From Rufibacter immobilis (lineage in GTDB: Bacteria > Bacteroidota > Bacteroidia > Cytophagales > Hymenobacteraceae): a stretch of 64,000 nucleotides of DNA. The translations under genes were made by a program, and so were the position numbers. Below are positions 34,611 through 43,497 of the stretch, piece by piece (within the stretch, counting starts at the first letter, position 1; each line of letters opens with the position of its first letter). The notes under the pieces are model-generated. The model did not search any database and had not been told where the DNA came from. It saw nothing but the letters and a program-made list of their open reading frames with translations. The DNA is taken from NCBI RefSeq assembly GCF_003721565.1, contig NZ_RJJE01000017.1, forward strand, positions 1,042,636 to 1,106,635, in the 5' to 3' direction.

Positions 34611-36902
34611 ATGCAAAAGATCCTTGCTGGCATCTTGTTATACCTGATGCTGGCCCCCTACGCCCATGCCCAACTAACGGTGCAGGGGCGAGTCATAGAC
34701 GCCTACACCAAAGAGGCGCTGGCGGGCGCTTCCATTCAGGCCCATCAAAGCACCGTTGGCACCCTGTCTGGGCCAGACGGAAGTTTTTCGCTCATCCTGC
34801 AAACTGCGCCAGCGTCACTACAAGTGACTTTTTTAGGCTACGTTTCGCAACAGGTTTCTGTACAGGAGGGCTTTCTGCTGATCCGTTTGGCTCCGGCCGC
34901 CAATCAACTAAACCAGGTCATCGTTTCGGCCAGCCGCCAGGCGCAGGCCAGAACCGAGGCGCCGGTGGCCATTTCCAGTATTTCCAGCCAGATACTGCAT
35001 GAAACCAAAGCTTCCACTCTGGACCAGGTCCTGAACAAAGTGAGCGGCGTATACATGGTGAATCTGGGGAACGAGCAGCACACCATGGCCATCCGGCAGC
35101 CTATTGGCTACAAAAGCCTTTTCCTGTACCTGGAAGACGGCATACCCATCCGGACCTCCGGCGATTTCAACCACAACGCGCTCATTGAGATCAACATGGC
35201 GGCGCTTAAGAACATTGAGGTCATCAGGGGGCCAGCTTCTTCGCTGTACGGTAGTGAAGCCATCGGCGGAGCCGTCAATTTCATCACCCAGGCACCCACC
35301 CCGGTGGTTACCGCCAAAGTGCAAATAGAGGCCAGCAACCAGGGCTACCGCCGCACTGATTTCAGCGTGTCCAGTACGTTTGGGAAACTGGGGATCTATG
35401 CCGGGGGATACTATGCGGCGCAGCGGGACGGCATCATCAGCCACAGCGATTTTGACAAACTGGCCTTCACCCTCCGGACTGATTACCGGATCACTGACCG
35501 GAGCAAACTCACCACCTCCGCCACGCTGGTAGACTACCAAACCGACCAAACCGGCGGTCTGGACAGTACCCGCTTCTTCCGGAAAGAATACAGCAGCCTC
35601 CATACCTTCACGTACCGGAAAGTGAACGCACTGCGCATCAGGAGCACGCTGGAGCACACCTGGAACGCCGACAACCACACGCAGGCCACGCTGTTTTTCC
35701 GGCGTAACGCCATTGGACAGAACCCGTTCTATGCCATCGCTAACATGCCGGGAAACCCCTTGAAAGCCACGGGTGAAGTGAACGAAGACGCTTTTCAAAG
35801 CTACGGCTTCCTTGCCCAGCACAAAAAGTCGTTCCAGTTCCTGAACGGCAGCCTAACAGCCGGACTGAGCGCCGATTACAGTCCTGCCACGTACACCGCC
35901 CGCTTTCTTGACGTTGACCGCAGCGAAGACGGCGTGTACACCGGTTTTACGCCCAAAGACTCGCTGCTTACGCATTATGCCGTGGATCTGCTCAACACGG
36001 CAGTTTACGTGCAGGCAGAGCTGTCGCCGGTGAACCGCCTGAAACTGGTGGCCGCCCTCCGTTATGACCGCCTGGACTATAAGTTTGATAATTTTCTCCC
36101 ACCTTCGGCCTTCACGGGTGCCCCAGACGAACAGAACAGATACGAGCAGTTTTCGCCTAAACTGGGCCTCACCTATGACCTGGGCAAGAGTAAGGGCGTG
36201 TACGCCAACTACAGTCTGGGTTTTGCGCCACCACAGATCACAGAGCTCTACCGGGGCGTGAAAGTGCCCACCTTAAAACCTTCTGAATTCAGGAGTTATG
36301 AAATTGGCGGGTGGTGGAGTTTCTGGCAGCACAAAGCGTACCTGGACCTGAGCGTGTACCAGATGGACGGGCAGGATGAGATCATCTCCGTAAGGCAAGA
36401 CAATGGCGCTTATCAGAACCAAAACGCGGGCAAAACCCGCCACCGCGGGGTTGAATACACCCTCCACCTGAATCCGGTAGAAACCTGGTCCATCAGATTC
36501 AGCGGCACCAACGCCCGGCACTGGTTCCAGGATTATGTAGAGCGGGGCGCTGATTACTCAGGCAACGAGATGGCGACTGCGCCCCAATTCATCGGGAACG
36601 CTGAAGTTACCTTTAAACCGCTTTTCCTGAAAGGCTTCAGAATGAGCGCTGAGTGGCAGCGGGTGGGCCGGTATTACATGGACCCCGTGAACTCAGAAAC
36701 CTACGGCGGGTACCATCTCTTCCACGCCAGAGTGGGCTATACTTTCAAAGGCGTGGAGGCCTGGCTGAACGTACTCAACCTAAGCAATGAGCTCTACGCC
36801 ACCACCGTAGACAAGTACGCCTATGGCAAAAGCTACCGCCAGGGCTTGCCGCGCACTTTCCAGTTTGGGGTGGGCTACCAATTTACGGCGCAGGGGAAAT
36901 AA
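34611..36902 (+). CDS. TonB-dependent receptor
   Basis: The 763-residue protein has a signal peptide, an N-terminal carboxypeptidase-regulatory-like domain (VQGRVIDAYTKEALAGASIQ), a plug domain (VIVSASRQAQARTEAPVAIS, then IEVIRGPASSLYGSEAIGGA) and a 22-strand barrel ending in the aromatic LPRTFQFGVGYQF. The size and domain set fit FecA/BtuB-like siderophore or metal-complex receptors rather than SusC. The ligand cannot be read from sequence. Flanking exported Cys-containing proteins hint at a metal. Confidence 0.92.
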   Translation: MQKILAGILLYLMLAPYAHAQLTVQGRVIDAYTKEALAGASIQAHQSTVGTLSGPDGSFSLILQTAPASLQVTFLGYVSQQVSVQEGFLLIRLAPAANQLNQVIVSASRQAQARTEAPVAISSISSQILHETKASTLDQVLNKVSGVYMVNLGNEQHTMAIRQPIGYKSLFLYLEDGIPIRTSGDFNHNALIEINMAALKNIEVIRGPASSLYGSEAIGGAVNFITQAPTPVVTAKVQIEASNQGYRRTDFSVSSTFGKLGIYAGGYYAAQRDGIISHSDFDKLAFTLRTDYRITDRSKLTTSATLVDYQTDQTGGLDSTRFFRKEYSSLHTFTYRKVNALRIRSTLEHTWNADNHTQATLFFRRNAIGQNPFYAIANMPGNPLKATGEVNEDAFQSYGFLAQHKKSFQFLNGSLTAGLSADYSPATYTARFLDVDRSEDGVYTGFTPKDSLLTHYAVDLLNTAVYVQAELSPVNRLKLVAALRYDRLDYKFDNFLPPSAFTGAPDEQNRYEQFSPKLGLTYDLGKSKGVYANYSLGFAPPQITELYRGVKVPTLKPSEFRSYEIGGWWSFWQHKAYLDLSVYQMDGQDEIISVRQDNGAYQNQNAGKTRHRGVEYTLHLNPVETWSIRFSGTNARHWFQDYVERGADYSGNEMATAPQFIGNAEVTFKPLFLKGFRMSAEWQRVGRYYMDPVNSETYGGYHLFHARVGYTFKGVEAWLNVLNLSNELYATTVDKYAYGKSYRQGLPRTFQFGVGYQFTAQGK

Positions 36903-36926
36903 CGCCTCCAGAGGCTAATCTCAATC

Positions 36927-36970
36927 TTCTGTTTAGCGCCTGTTTTTGGAAAAAGAGCCCCTAAACAGGA
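36927..36970. repeat. Palindromic repeat copy 8
   Basis: Left arm CTGTTTAGCGCCTGTTTTTG is slightly diverged from the right arm AGAGCCCCTAAACAG. Confidence 0.75.
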
Positions 36971-37003
36971 AAATCAATTGATCTAACAATGACCGTTACC
37001 TAC

Positions 37004-38242
37004 ATGAAAATACAGTACGCATCTGTTCTTATCTCCTTGCTCCTGCTGGCAGCCTGCCAGCCTAAACAGCCGCTGCAAGAAGAGTTCAATGAGAAAACCA
37101 TCTCTTTACAAAACCTGAACGCCTCCTGCCCTTACTTCACCCAAGACCACGAGGGTAACCCCGTTTTATGCTGGGTGCAGGCGCAGGACACTTCAGGTAA
37201 TTACCGCTTCTATTACGCCCGCTCCCTGGACGGGGGCAAGACGTTCCAAAAAGCGCAGGCAATTCCTACTTCGGAGGGAGTTTATCCGCATGACGAGAAC
37301 CTGTCTAAGCTCCTGTTCAAACCCAACGGCGAGATGATGGCCATGTTTGCCGTGCAGAACCCCAACCCCGAAAACAGCTACGCAGGGCTGGTAAAATACA
37401 CCCAGTCGTTTGACGGAGGTAAAACCTGGACGGCCGCCAGGCAGCTGGCCCAGGATGCCCAAAACAGCATTGACGAGCGCTATTTTGACATGGCCCTGCT
37501 GCCAACCGGAGAGATTGCCGCCATTTGGCTAGATTCCCGCAAGAACACGCCAAAAGAAGGCTCCAGCCTGTATTTCTCCAGCACCAGCGGCCGCGATGGC
37601 TTCACCTACGAGAAAGTGATTGACCAACAGCTCTGCCAATGCTGCCGCACAGATCTGTTTCTGGACGGAGACGGTAACCTGCACGCCGCCTACCGGGCCA
37701 TCCTCAACGACAGCATCAGAGACATGATGCATCTGGTTTCAAAGGACAATGGCAGGAGCTTCGCGCCGCGGGAGCGCATCAGTCCAGACAATTGGGCCAT
37801 CAACGGCTGTCCGCACACTGGTCCTACACTCGCCTGGACTAAAGATGGCCTGCACGCGGCCTGGTACACCATGGGCGGTGGCAGCGGGGTGTTTTACAGC
37901 TCCAAGAAGGGAAACACTCCTTTCGCGCCGCGCGAGCCGGTGAGTCAACTGCCCTCGGCCAAGCATCCGCAGCTCAGCAGTTACGGCCAGAACAAGTTGG
38001 CCTTGGTTTGGGATGAACAGGTGCCCAATTCAAAGCAATTCAACGCCCGCATTGGACTGCAACTGCGCCACGAAGCCGGAAAAGCCATTCGGCAAACCTA
38101 CCTCACTCCTGACTCCACCCATTCCACCCATCCCGTGCTCCTGGGGCTGGGCCAGAGCAAATTGCTCATAGCCTATACCCGCAAAAACGGCAAAGGCAGT
38201 GAAGTGAGGTACCAGGTGGTGGAGACAGCCGCTAAAAAGTAA
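37004..38242 (+). CDS. BNR/sialidase-like beta-propeller lipoprotein with CxCC motif
   Basis: The lipobox LLAAC in MKIQYASVLISLLLLAAC anchors the protein. Repeated Asp-box-like motifs (SLDGGKTF, SFDGGKTW, SKDNGRSF) indicate a six-bladed propeller. A QLCQCCRTDLF segment and NGCPHTGP are unusual for true sialidases and suggest a metal or disulfide site. The catalytic Arg triad of sialidases is not evident. Linked to the TonB receptor 100 bp upstream, it may help ligand capture at the surface. Confidence 0.75.
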   Translation: MKIQYASVLISLLLLAACQPKQPLQEEFNEKTISLQNLNASCPYFTQDHEGNPVLCWVQAQDTSGNYRFYYARSLDGGKTFQKAQAIPTSEGVYPHDENLSKLLFKPNGEMMAMFAVQNPNPENSYAGLVKYTQSFDGGKTWTAARQLAQDAQNSIDERYFDMALLPTGEIAAIWLDSRKNTPKEGSSLYFSSTSGRDGFTYEKVIDQQLCQCCRTDLFLDGDGNLHAAYRAILNDSIRDMMHLVSKDNGRSFAPRERISPDNWAINGCPHTGPTLAWTKDGLHAAWYTMGGGSGVFYSSKKGNTPFAPREPVSQLPSAKHPQLSSYGQNKLALVWDEQVPNSKQFNARIGLQLRHEAGKAIRQTYLTPDSTHSTHPVLLGLGQSKLLIAYTRKNGKGSEVRYQVVETAAKK

Positions 38243-38258
38243 AGCTCTTATTCAATTT

Positions 38259-38298
38259 GCGTTTAGGGGCTCTTTTTCCAAAAAGAGCCCCTAAACGC
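38259..38298. repeat. Palindromic repeat copy 9
   Basis: Perfect inverted repeat GCGTTTAGGGGCTCTTTTTC and complement between convergent genes. Confidence 0.85.
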
Positions 38299-38355
38299 GA
38301 GGACTTACTGTAAATCAGGAACAAATCTGAAAACGCGTCACCAAGTGCTCGGCTG

Positions 38356-40893
38356 TTAGCCTTCAGACCGAAGCACCTCCAAAGGAGATTGGTTTACTAC
38401 ACTGCGGCTGTTGAAGAGCCCAATAGCTACCGTGATGCCTGTAATGAGGAGGAAAAGCACCAGCACCGGCCAAAAGGCAGGACTGAAACTGGTCTCAAAA
38501 CTATATTTGGCCAAAGCCCAGCTCCCGATGATGGACAACACAATACCGGTTCCGGCTGCCAAACCTCCCAAAAAGAAGTACTCCAGGGCCGTGATCGTGA
38601 AAATCTGTTTCCGGCTGGCGCCGATGGTGCGGAGGAGTACGCTTTCCTGCATGCGCTGGTACTTGCTGATGAGCACCGAGGAAATCAAAACCACCAACCC
38701 GGTAATGATGCTGAAGGCCGCCATGAACCGGATCACGAAGCCGATCTTGTCCAGCAGGGCATCCATCACCCCCAGGATCAGTTCCAGGTCAATGATGGAG
38801 ATATTGGGGAACTGGCGCACCATGGCCTGCTGGAGCCTGGCCGACTCCGCCGGGGTGTTTGCCCGGGTGATGAGTACGTGAAACTGCGGGGCGGCCTCCA
38901 GCACGCCAATAGGGAACACCACCCTGAAATTGGTCTGGATTCGGTTCCAGTCAACTTCGCGCAGGCTTCCCACCACCGTGGGAATAAGCGCGCCCTGCAC
39001 GTTGAAGACAATGTCATCGCCCACGTTCACCTTCATCCGCTCGGCGTAGTTCTTATCCAGGGAGACATACACGGTGTCTTCGGGGTTGGGAACTTTGCCG
39101 TGCCAGGTACCTTCATAGATCTTCTCAGAGTCAGTGAGCGTACTCCGGAAGGTGGCCCTGATCTCTCGGCCGAAGGCCCGCGGCGACACGCCAGAGGTGC
39201 TGTCTTCCTTCACTTGCTCGGCGGTTTTGCCGTTGATCTCCTCAATGCGCATGGTCACGATGGGCACCTGCTGCAACACCGGGAATCCCATGGTCTTCAC
39301 TACCTCCGCCACTTCTTCGCGCTGCCCCTGCTGGATGTCAAACAGCACCATGTTGGGCTGGTTCTCGCTGGCCGAGAGGGAAACGCGGTTAAGCAGAATG
39401 GTCTGCACAAAGTACAAGGTGCAGATGAACGCGGTGCCTAAACCAATGGAGATGATGAGGATAAGCGTCTGGTTGTTGGGCCTGAAAAGGTTGGCCAAAC
39501 CCTGCCGCCAGAGGTAACTCCAGGAGGCGGGAAAAAACCGCCGCACCGCCCACATGAGCGCCCCGGCAATACCTGCCAACACCAAAAAGCCCACCAGCAC
39601 CCCCAGGGTAAAATAGGCGGCTTCTTTCAGTTTTTCGGTTTGCAGATACGTGAACCCGAAGATGAACAGCAGAATGAGAACATACACCACCCACTTGAGC
39701 GGATCTCTGAACATGCTGGTGCTCTCCAGCGACAGCCGCAGCGTGTTCAGCGGCGATACGTTCCGGATGCTAACCAGCGGCAGCAGGGCAAACAAAATGG
39801 AAATAAGCAGCCCCAACCCTATTCCCTGGAAGATGGCCAGCCAGGAAACGGCCACGGTGATCTCAATAGGCAACAAATCCTGCAAAACCTGCGGCAGTAA
39901 CTGCTGAATGACCGTTCCCAGCGCCGCCCCTAGCACCGAGCCCAACAGCCCAATGCCCATGATCTGGATCACATAGATGAGGAAGGCCTGCGCGGCACTA
40001 ACACCCATACAGCGTAAGATGGCAATGGACCGGAGCTTCTCCCTGATGTACACGTGGATAGCGCTGGCCACGCCAATGCTGCCCAGGAGCAGAGCAATAA
40101 ACCCAACCAAGGCCAGGAAACTGGTTAAATCTTTAAACGCCTGCCCCATGTCTTCGCGCTGGGTGTCAAGGGTCTCTGTGTTGAGCAGTTCCTTTTCCAG
40201 CCTCGGCTCCAGTTTCTCCACCAATTTCTTGATGTCAACCGGCGTGTCATATTTGTAGTAGAACAGGTAATTGATGCGGCTGCCTTTCTGCTCAAGCCCC
40301 GTCTGTGACAGGTACTGCAACGGAATATACACCGCCGGCGCCACCGTGGCCGAAATTCCGCTTTGCCCCGGTGCTTTGTTCAGGATACCGGCAATCTGGA
40401 ACGTGACCTCCCCTACTTTGATGGAATCTCCCACGCGGGCATCAAACTGAAGCATCAGAGTTTTGTCTACCAAGGCCTGCTGTTGGTTCCGGAAGGTTTG
40501 GGCGGCGTTGGCCGGCACCGTCTCCAATTTGCCATAATACGGAAACTGCCCTTCCAGCGCCCGTACCTGCACCAGACGGGTGCCCTGGCTTTTGGGGAAG
40601 AGAATCATGGAGGCAAAGGTGCGCTCGCGGGAACGGCGAGTGCCCAGGCTGTCCAGCAGCGGAAGCAGCTGCGGATTTACGGGGCGGTTACTGGTAATGA
40701 CCAGATCAGCGCCAATGAGTTCCTTGGCCTGGTTGTCTATGTCTTCGCGCAGGTTATAGCCAAACGAGAACACCGCCACCAGCGCCGCAATGCCCAGAAT
40801 GATAGAGGAAATAAAAAGCAATAACCGGGAGCGGTTGCGGCGGCTGTCACGCCAGGCCATTTTCACCAGCCACGGCAGATTCAATTTGTTCAT
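38356..40893 (-). CDS. FtsX-like ABC transporter permease (YbbP type)
   Basis: The 845-residue protein has an N-terminal MacB-like periplasmic domain after MAWRDSRRNRSRLLLFISSI and two FtsX domains with ten hydrophobic segments in total. The arrangement with a YbbA-like ATPase and a divergent TesA-like esterase equals E. coli tesA-ybbA-ybbP. The pair probably moves or extracts a lipophilic substrate at the inner membrane. The exact substrate is unknown. Confidence 0.9.
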   Translation of the reverse strand: MNKLNLPWLVKMAWRDSRRNRSRLLLFISSIILGIAALVAVFSFGYNLREDIDNQAKELIGADLVITSNRPVNPQLLPLLDSLGTRRSRERTFASMILFPKSQGTRLVQVRALEGQFPYYGKLETVPANAAQTFRNQQQALVDKTLMLQFDARVGDSIKVGEVTFQIAGILNKAPGQSGISATVAPAVYIPLQYLSQTGLEQKGSRINYLFYYKYDTPVDIKKLVEKLEPRLEKELLNTETLDTQREDMGQAFKDLTSFLALVGFIALLLGSIGVASAIHVYIREKLRSIAILRCMGVSAAQAFLIYVIQIMGIGLLGSVLGAALGTVIQQLLPQVLQDLLPIEITVAVSWLAIFQGIGLGLLISILFALLPLVSIRNVSPLNTLRLSLESTSMFRDPLKWVVYVLILLFIFGFTYLQTEKLKEAAYFTLGVLVGFLVLAGIAGALMWAVRRFFPASWSYLWRQGLANLFRPNNQTLILIISIGLGTAFICTLYFVQTILLNRVSLSASENQPNMVLFDIQQGQREEVAEVVKTMGFPVLQQVPIVTMRIEEINGKTAEQVKEDSTSGVSPRAFGREIRATFRSTLTDSEKIYEGTWHGKVPNPEDTVYVSLDKNYAERMKVNVGDDIVFNVQGALIPTVVGSLREVDWNRIQTNFRVVFPIGVLEAAPQFHVLITRANTPAESARLQQAMVRQFPNISIIDLELILGVMDALLDKIGFVIRFMAAFSIITGLVVLISSVLISKYQRMQESVLLRTIGASRKQIFTITALEYFFLGGLAAGTGIVLSIIGSWALAKYSFETSFSPAFWPVLVLFLLITGITVAIGLFNSRSVVNQSPLEVLRSEG

Positions 40894-41019
40894 GGGGTTA
40901 CCAAGCTATATCTTAAGCTGTTACCTGTTGTTAGGGGCAGCAGCGCTTTCACGTGAAGCTTATCCCTGCAAGCAACTGTTCCGGCAGCATCGGCTAGCCG
41001 GTTCTAATTAGTTTAATGG

Positions 41020-41706
41020 TCAGACACCGGTGCGTTCATCTGAGATCAGTTTCCCGCCTTTCACCCGCAGAATCCGTTGGGTTTTGGCGGCCAGCTCCGC
41101 GTCATGGGTCACCAGCACCAGCGTGGTACCGGCCTCACGGTTCAGGTCGAAGATGAGTTTGACTACTTTCTCGCTCGTTTCGGCATCCAGGTTCCCGGTG
41201 GGCTCATCGGCAAAAAGAATCCTAGGCTTGTTGGAGAACGCCCGCGCCAGCGACACGCGCTGCTGCTCCCCCCCAGATAGTTGGGCCGGATAATGATGCG
41301 CCCGTTCCAGCAGCCCTACTTTGTCCAGCAGATCAAGGGCCTGGGGTTTGATGTTTTTTTCGCCCCGCAATTCCAGCGGCACCATCACGTTCTCCAGGGC
41401 GGTAAGCGTGGGCAACAGCTGGAAATTCTGGAAAATGAATCCCACGTATTGGTTTCTCACCTGGGCCCGGGCGTCTTCAGATAGATTGTCTAACCGGATG
41501 CCGTTGAGTTCCACCACCCCGGAGGTGGAGCGGTCCAGACCTGCGCATAAGCCCAGCAGCGTAGTTTTGCCGCTGCCCGATGGCCCCACGATGGAAACGG
41601 TGGAGCCTTCTTCTATGGAGAAATTGATATGGTCTAGTACGGTTAACGTTTTAACGGTACTCTGATAGGTTTTAGTCAGGTCCTGGATATGCAGAATGGG
41701 TGTCAC
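41020..41706 (-). CDS. ybbA: ABC transporter ATP-binding protein (YbbA/LolD type)
   Basis: Walker A GPSGSGKTT, signature LSGGEQQRVSLARAF, Walker B ILFADEPTGNLD and H-loop VTHD are intact. A GTG start at 41706 gives 228 residues, equal to E. coli YbbA. The longer frame to 41766 would need a TTG and adds 20 unconserved residues. It lies 126 bp upstream of the permease gene on the same strand. Confidence 0.9.
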   Translation of the reverse strand: MTPILHIQDLTKTYQSTVKTLTVLDHINFSIEEGSTVSIVGPSGSGKTTLLGLCAGLDRSTSGVVELNGIRLDNLSEDARAQVRNQYVGFIFQNFQLLPTLTALENVMVPLELRGEKNIKPQALDLLDKVGLLERAHHYPAQLSGGEQQRVSLARAFSNKPRILFADEPTGNLDAETSEKVVKLIFDLNREAGTTLVLVTHDAELAAKTQRILRVKGGKLISDERTGV

Positions 41707-41854
41707 AAGCAAATTTTTGGGATGAAGCTTTTGGTTATCCGTAAAAGCAGACGGTAAATTACGCAACAGGTTTTAGAATCCATTGTTTAAAACCCAAACG
41801 CAAGAAACGAGTTATAAGTACTTTCTTTGCAGGCGAACAAGAACCCTTATTCCC

Positions 41855-42535
41855 ATGTATAAATTATCATTCACGTATCTGCTGCTCCTGGCCTGGTTCC
41901 TGACGGGGTGCTCCGGTAAAGAAAGCAGCCAGGGCAACAACCAGACGGAAGCCCAAAAAGAAGCAGCCAAAAAGGCACCCCAAGCTATGAAAAACATTCT
42001 CTTCTTCGGCAATAGCCTCACGGCGGGTTACGGACTGAACGCCTCTGAGTCGTTTCCGTCCCTGATCCAGAAAAAAATTGACTCCCTGGGTCTGCCCTAT
42101 AAAGCGATCAACGCGGGCCTGAGCGGAGAAACCTCGGCGGGCGGCCGAAACCGGATCGACTGGCTTCTGCGTCAGCCGGTAGACGTGTTTGTACTGGAAT
42201 TGGGCGCCAATGACGGGCTACGCGGCATTCCGCCCGCTGAAACCAAGAAGAACCTCCAGGCCATTGTGGACAAGGTGAAAGCCAAATATCCTGAGGCCAA
42301 GTTGGTGATGGCGGGCATGGAAGTACCCCCCAACATGGGCGGAAAATATGCGAGCGAGTTCAGGGTGATTTTTCGGCAATTGGCTACGGAGAACAACATG
42401 GCGCTGGTGCCCTTCCTGCTGGAAGGAGTGGGCGGAGTGCGCTCCCTGAACCAGCAAGACGGCGTACACCCCACTGCCGAAGGCCAGAAGATTCTGGCTA
42501 ACAATGTCTGGGAAGTACTGGAAGACGTGCTGTAA
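41855..42535 (+). CDS. tesA: TesA-like SGNH arylesterase / lysophospholipase, lipoprotein
   Basis: The signal MYKLSFTYLLLLAWFLTGC is a lipobox type. Mature SGNH blocks: FFGNSLTAGYGL (catalytic Ser), NAGLSGETSAGG (Gly), LGANDGLRG (Asn) and DGVHPTAEG (Asp, His). E. coli TesA hydrolyses acyl-CoA, lysophospholipids and aryl esters in the periplasm. The lipidated form here would be held at the membrane beside YbbAP. It diverges from ybbA as in E. coli. Confidence 0.92.
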   Translation: MYKLSFTYLLLLAWFLTGCSGKESSQGNNQTEAQKEAAKKAPQAMKNILFFGNSLTAGYGLNASESFPSLIQKKIDSLGLPYKAINAGLSGETSAGGRNRIDWLLRQPVDVFVLELGANDGLRGIPPAETKKNLQAIVDKVKAKYPEAKLVMAGMEVPPNMGGKYASEFRVIFRQLATENNMALVPFLLEGVGGVRSLNQQDGVHPTAEGQKILANNVWEVLEDVL

Positions 42536-42556
42536 TTTCTTTTCAAGCTTTTTTGT

Positions 42557-42606
42557 CAGAGGCGTTTAGGGGCTGTTTTTGGAAAAACAACCCCTAAACG
42601 CCTCTG
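42557..42606. repeat. Palindromic repeat copy 10
   Basis: CAGAGGCGTTTAGGGGCTGT and complement. It ends the tesA transcript and abuts the leader of array 3 (2 bp away). Confidence 0.85.
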
Positions 42607-42608
42607 GC

Positions 42609-42643
42609 TTTATTATGTGATTTCTATATAGTATATTCGGTAG
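42609..42643 (+). promoter_or_regulatory. Leader promoter of cassette array 3
   Basis: TTTA, a 19-base spacer ending TTTCTATATAG, TATATTCG, then GTAG. It shares CTATATAGTATATTCGGTAG with array 2. The first crossover box is 96 bp downstream. In between lies a stem TACGTTTATCC / GGATAAACGTA (42650-42682). Confidence 0.7.
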
Positions 42644-42738
42644 CCCACTTACGTTTATCCCGCTACCGTTGGTAGGATAAACGTAGTATTTACTCCATCA
42701 ATAGGGCCAGTAACCGGAATAGGTCCATTTATACAGTA

Positions 42739-42745
42739 GTTGTGG
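42739..42745 (+). other. Array 3 first crossover box (attI-like core)
   Basis: GTTGTGG followed by TACATTA. Its reverse complement ACCACAAC is the R'' of site F at the end of the same cassette. Confidence 0.7.
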
Positions 42746-42764
42746 TACATTAACAATAAATCAA

Positions 42765-43430
42765 ATGAAAGTAATTTTAAATAACATTGCTAACAATAGA
42801 AAGACGAATGTTGCTACTCGCTGTCCACACTGCGGACATTTTGGCTCATTTGTAGATGTAGGCGTTCAAGATTTAACAAGTCTAAGTTTCAATGGTCAAC
42901 AAATCGAGCACTTTTTAGGAATTAGAAAATGTCCTAATGAAAAATGTAAAGGTCATTTATTCTTTATTAGCAATTCAGCGAAAACTATACTTTTAACATC
43001 GCCTTCTGAAACGATTCCTTTTGATAAAGAAAATATTCCAACAGCCGTTCTTGAAGCGTTTGAGGAAGCAATTAAATGCCATTCAAATAATTGCTTCATT
43101 GCATCTGCAATAATGATTCGTAAAACACTTGAAGAAGTGTGTCATGATAGAGGTGCAAGTGGAAAAAACCTAAGTTTAAAGTTAAAGGATTTAGGAGGAA
43201 AAATTTTAATTCCCAAAGAACTCATTGAAGGAATGGATGATTTGAGGCTTTTAGGAAATGATGCCGCACATATAGAAGCAAGGACATTTAATGAGGTAGG
43301 CAAAGAGGAAATTGAAATATCATTAGAATTTACAAAAGAAATACTGAAGGCAGTTTATCAATATGATAGCCTACTTCAAAAAATGAGAGCATTAAAAGTA
43401 AAAAATAACGCACCACAACAAGGTGCATAA
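42765..43430 (+). CDS. DUF4145 (HEPN-like) protein, first cassette of array 3
   Basis: An N-terminal zinc-ribbon (CPHCGHFGSF and CPNEKCKGHLFF) is followed by a helical DUF4145 domain with the hallmark RLLGNDAAH near residue 160. DUF4145 belongs to the HEPN-like superfamily found near restriction and other defence genes and may be an RNase or nucleotide-binding module. Coding is AT-rich. The stop codon lies inside attC site F, as is common in integron cassettes. It is the first gene after the leader promoter. Confidence 0.85.
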   Translation: MKVILNNIANNRKTNVATRCPHCGHFGSFVDVGVQDLTSLSFNGQQIEHFLGIRKCPNEKCKGHLFFISNSAKTILLTSPSETIPFDKENIPTAVLEAFEEAIKCHSNNCFIASAIMIRKTLEEVCHDRGASGKNLSLKLKDLGGKILIPKELIEGMDDLRLLGNDAAHIEARTFNEVGKEEIEISLEFTKEILKAVYQYDSLLQKMRALKVKNNAPQQGA

Positions 43431-43474
43431 GCCATGCCACGGCCGACGGCCTTGCACGTCTAATGCACTAGGCG
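43413..43474 (+). other. attC-like site F (array 3) with a spacer deletion
   Basis: R'' CCACAAC, spacer AAG, L'' GTGCATAAG, core GGCCGACGGCCTTGC, L' CTAATGCAC, then directly TAGGCG. Compared with site K about eight bases (GAGACCGT) are missing, removing the spacer and the GT of R'. Confidence 0.8.
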
Positions 43475-43497
43475 GTAGTGTAAGAAAAATAATCAAG

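Noticed and set aside
37004-38242. Annotation as a true sialidase
   Set aside because: Only Asp-box-like repeats are seen; the arginine triad and other catalytic residues are not evident.
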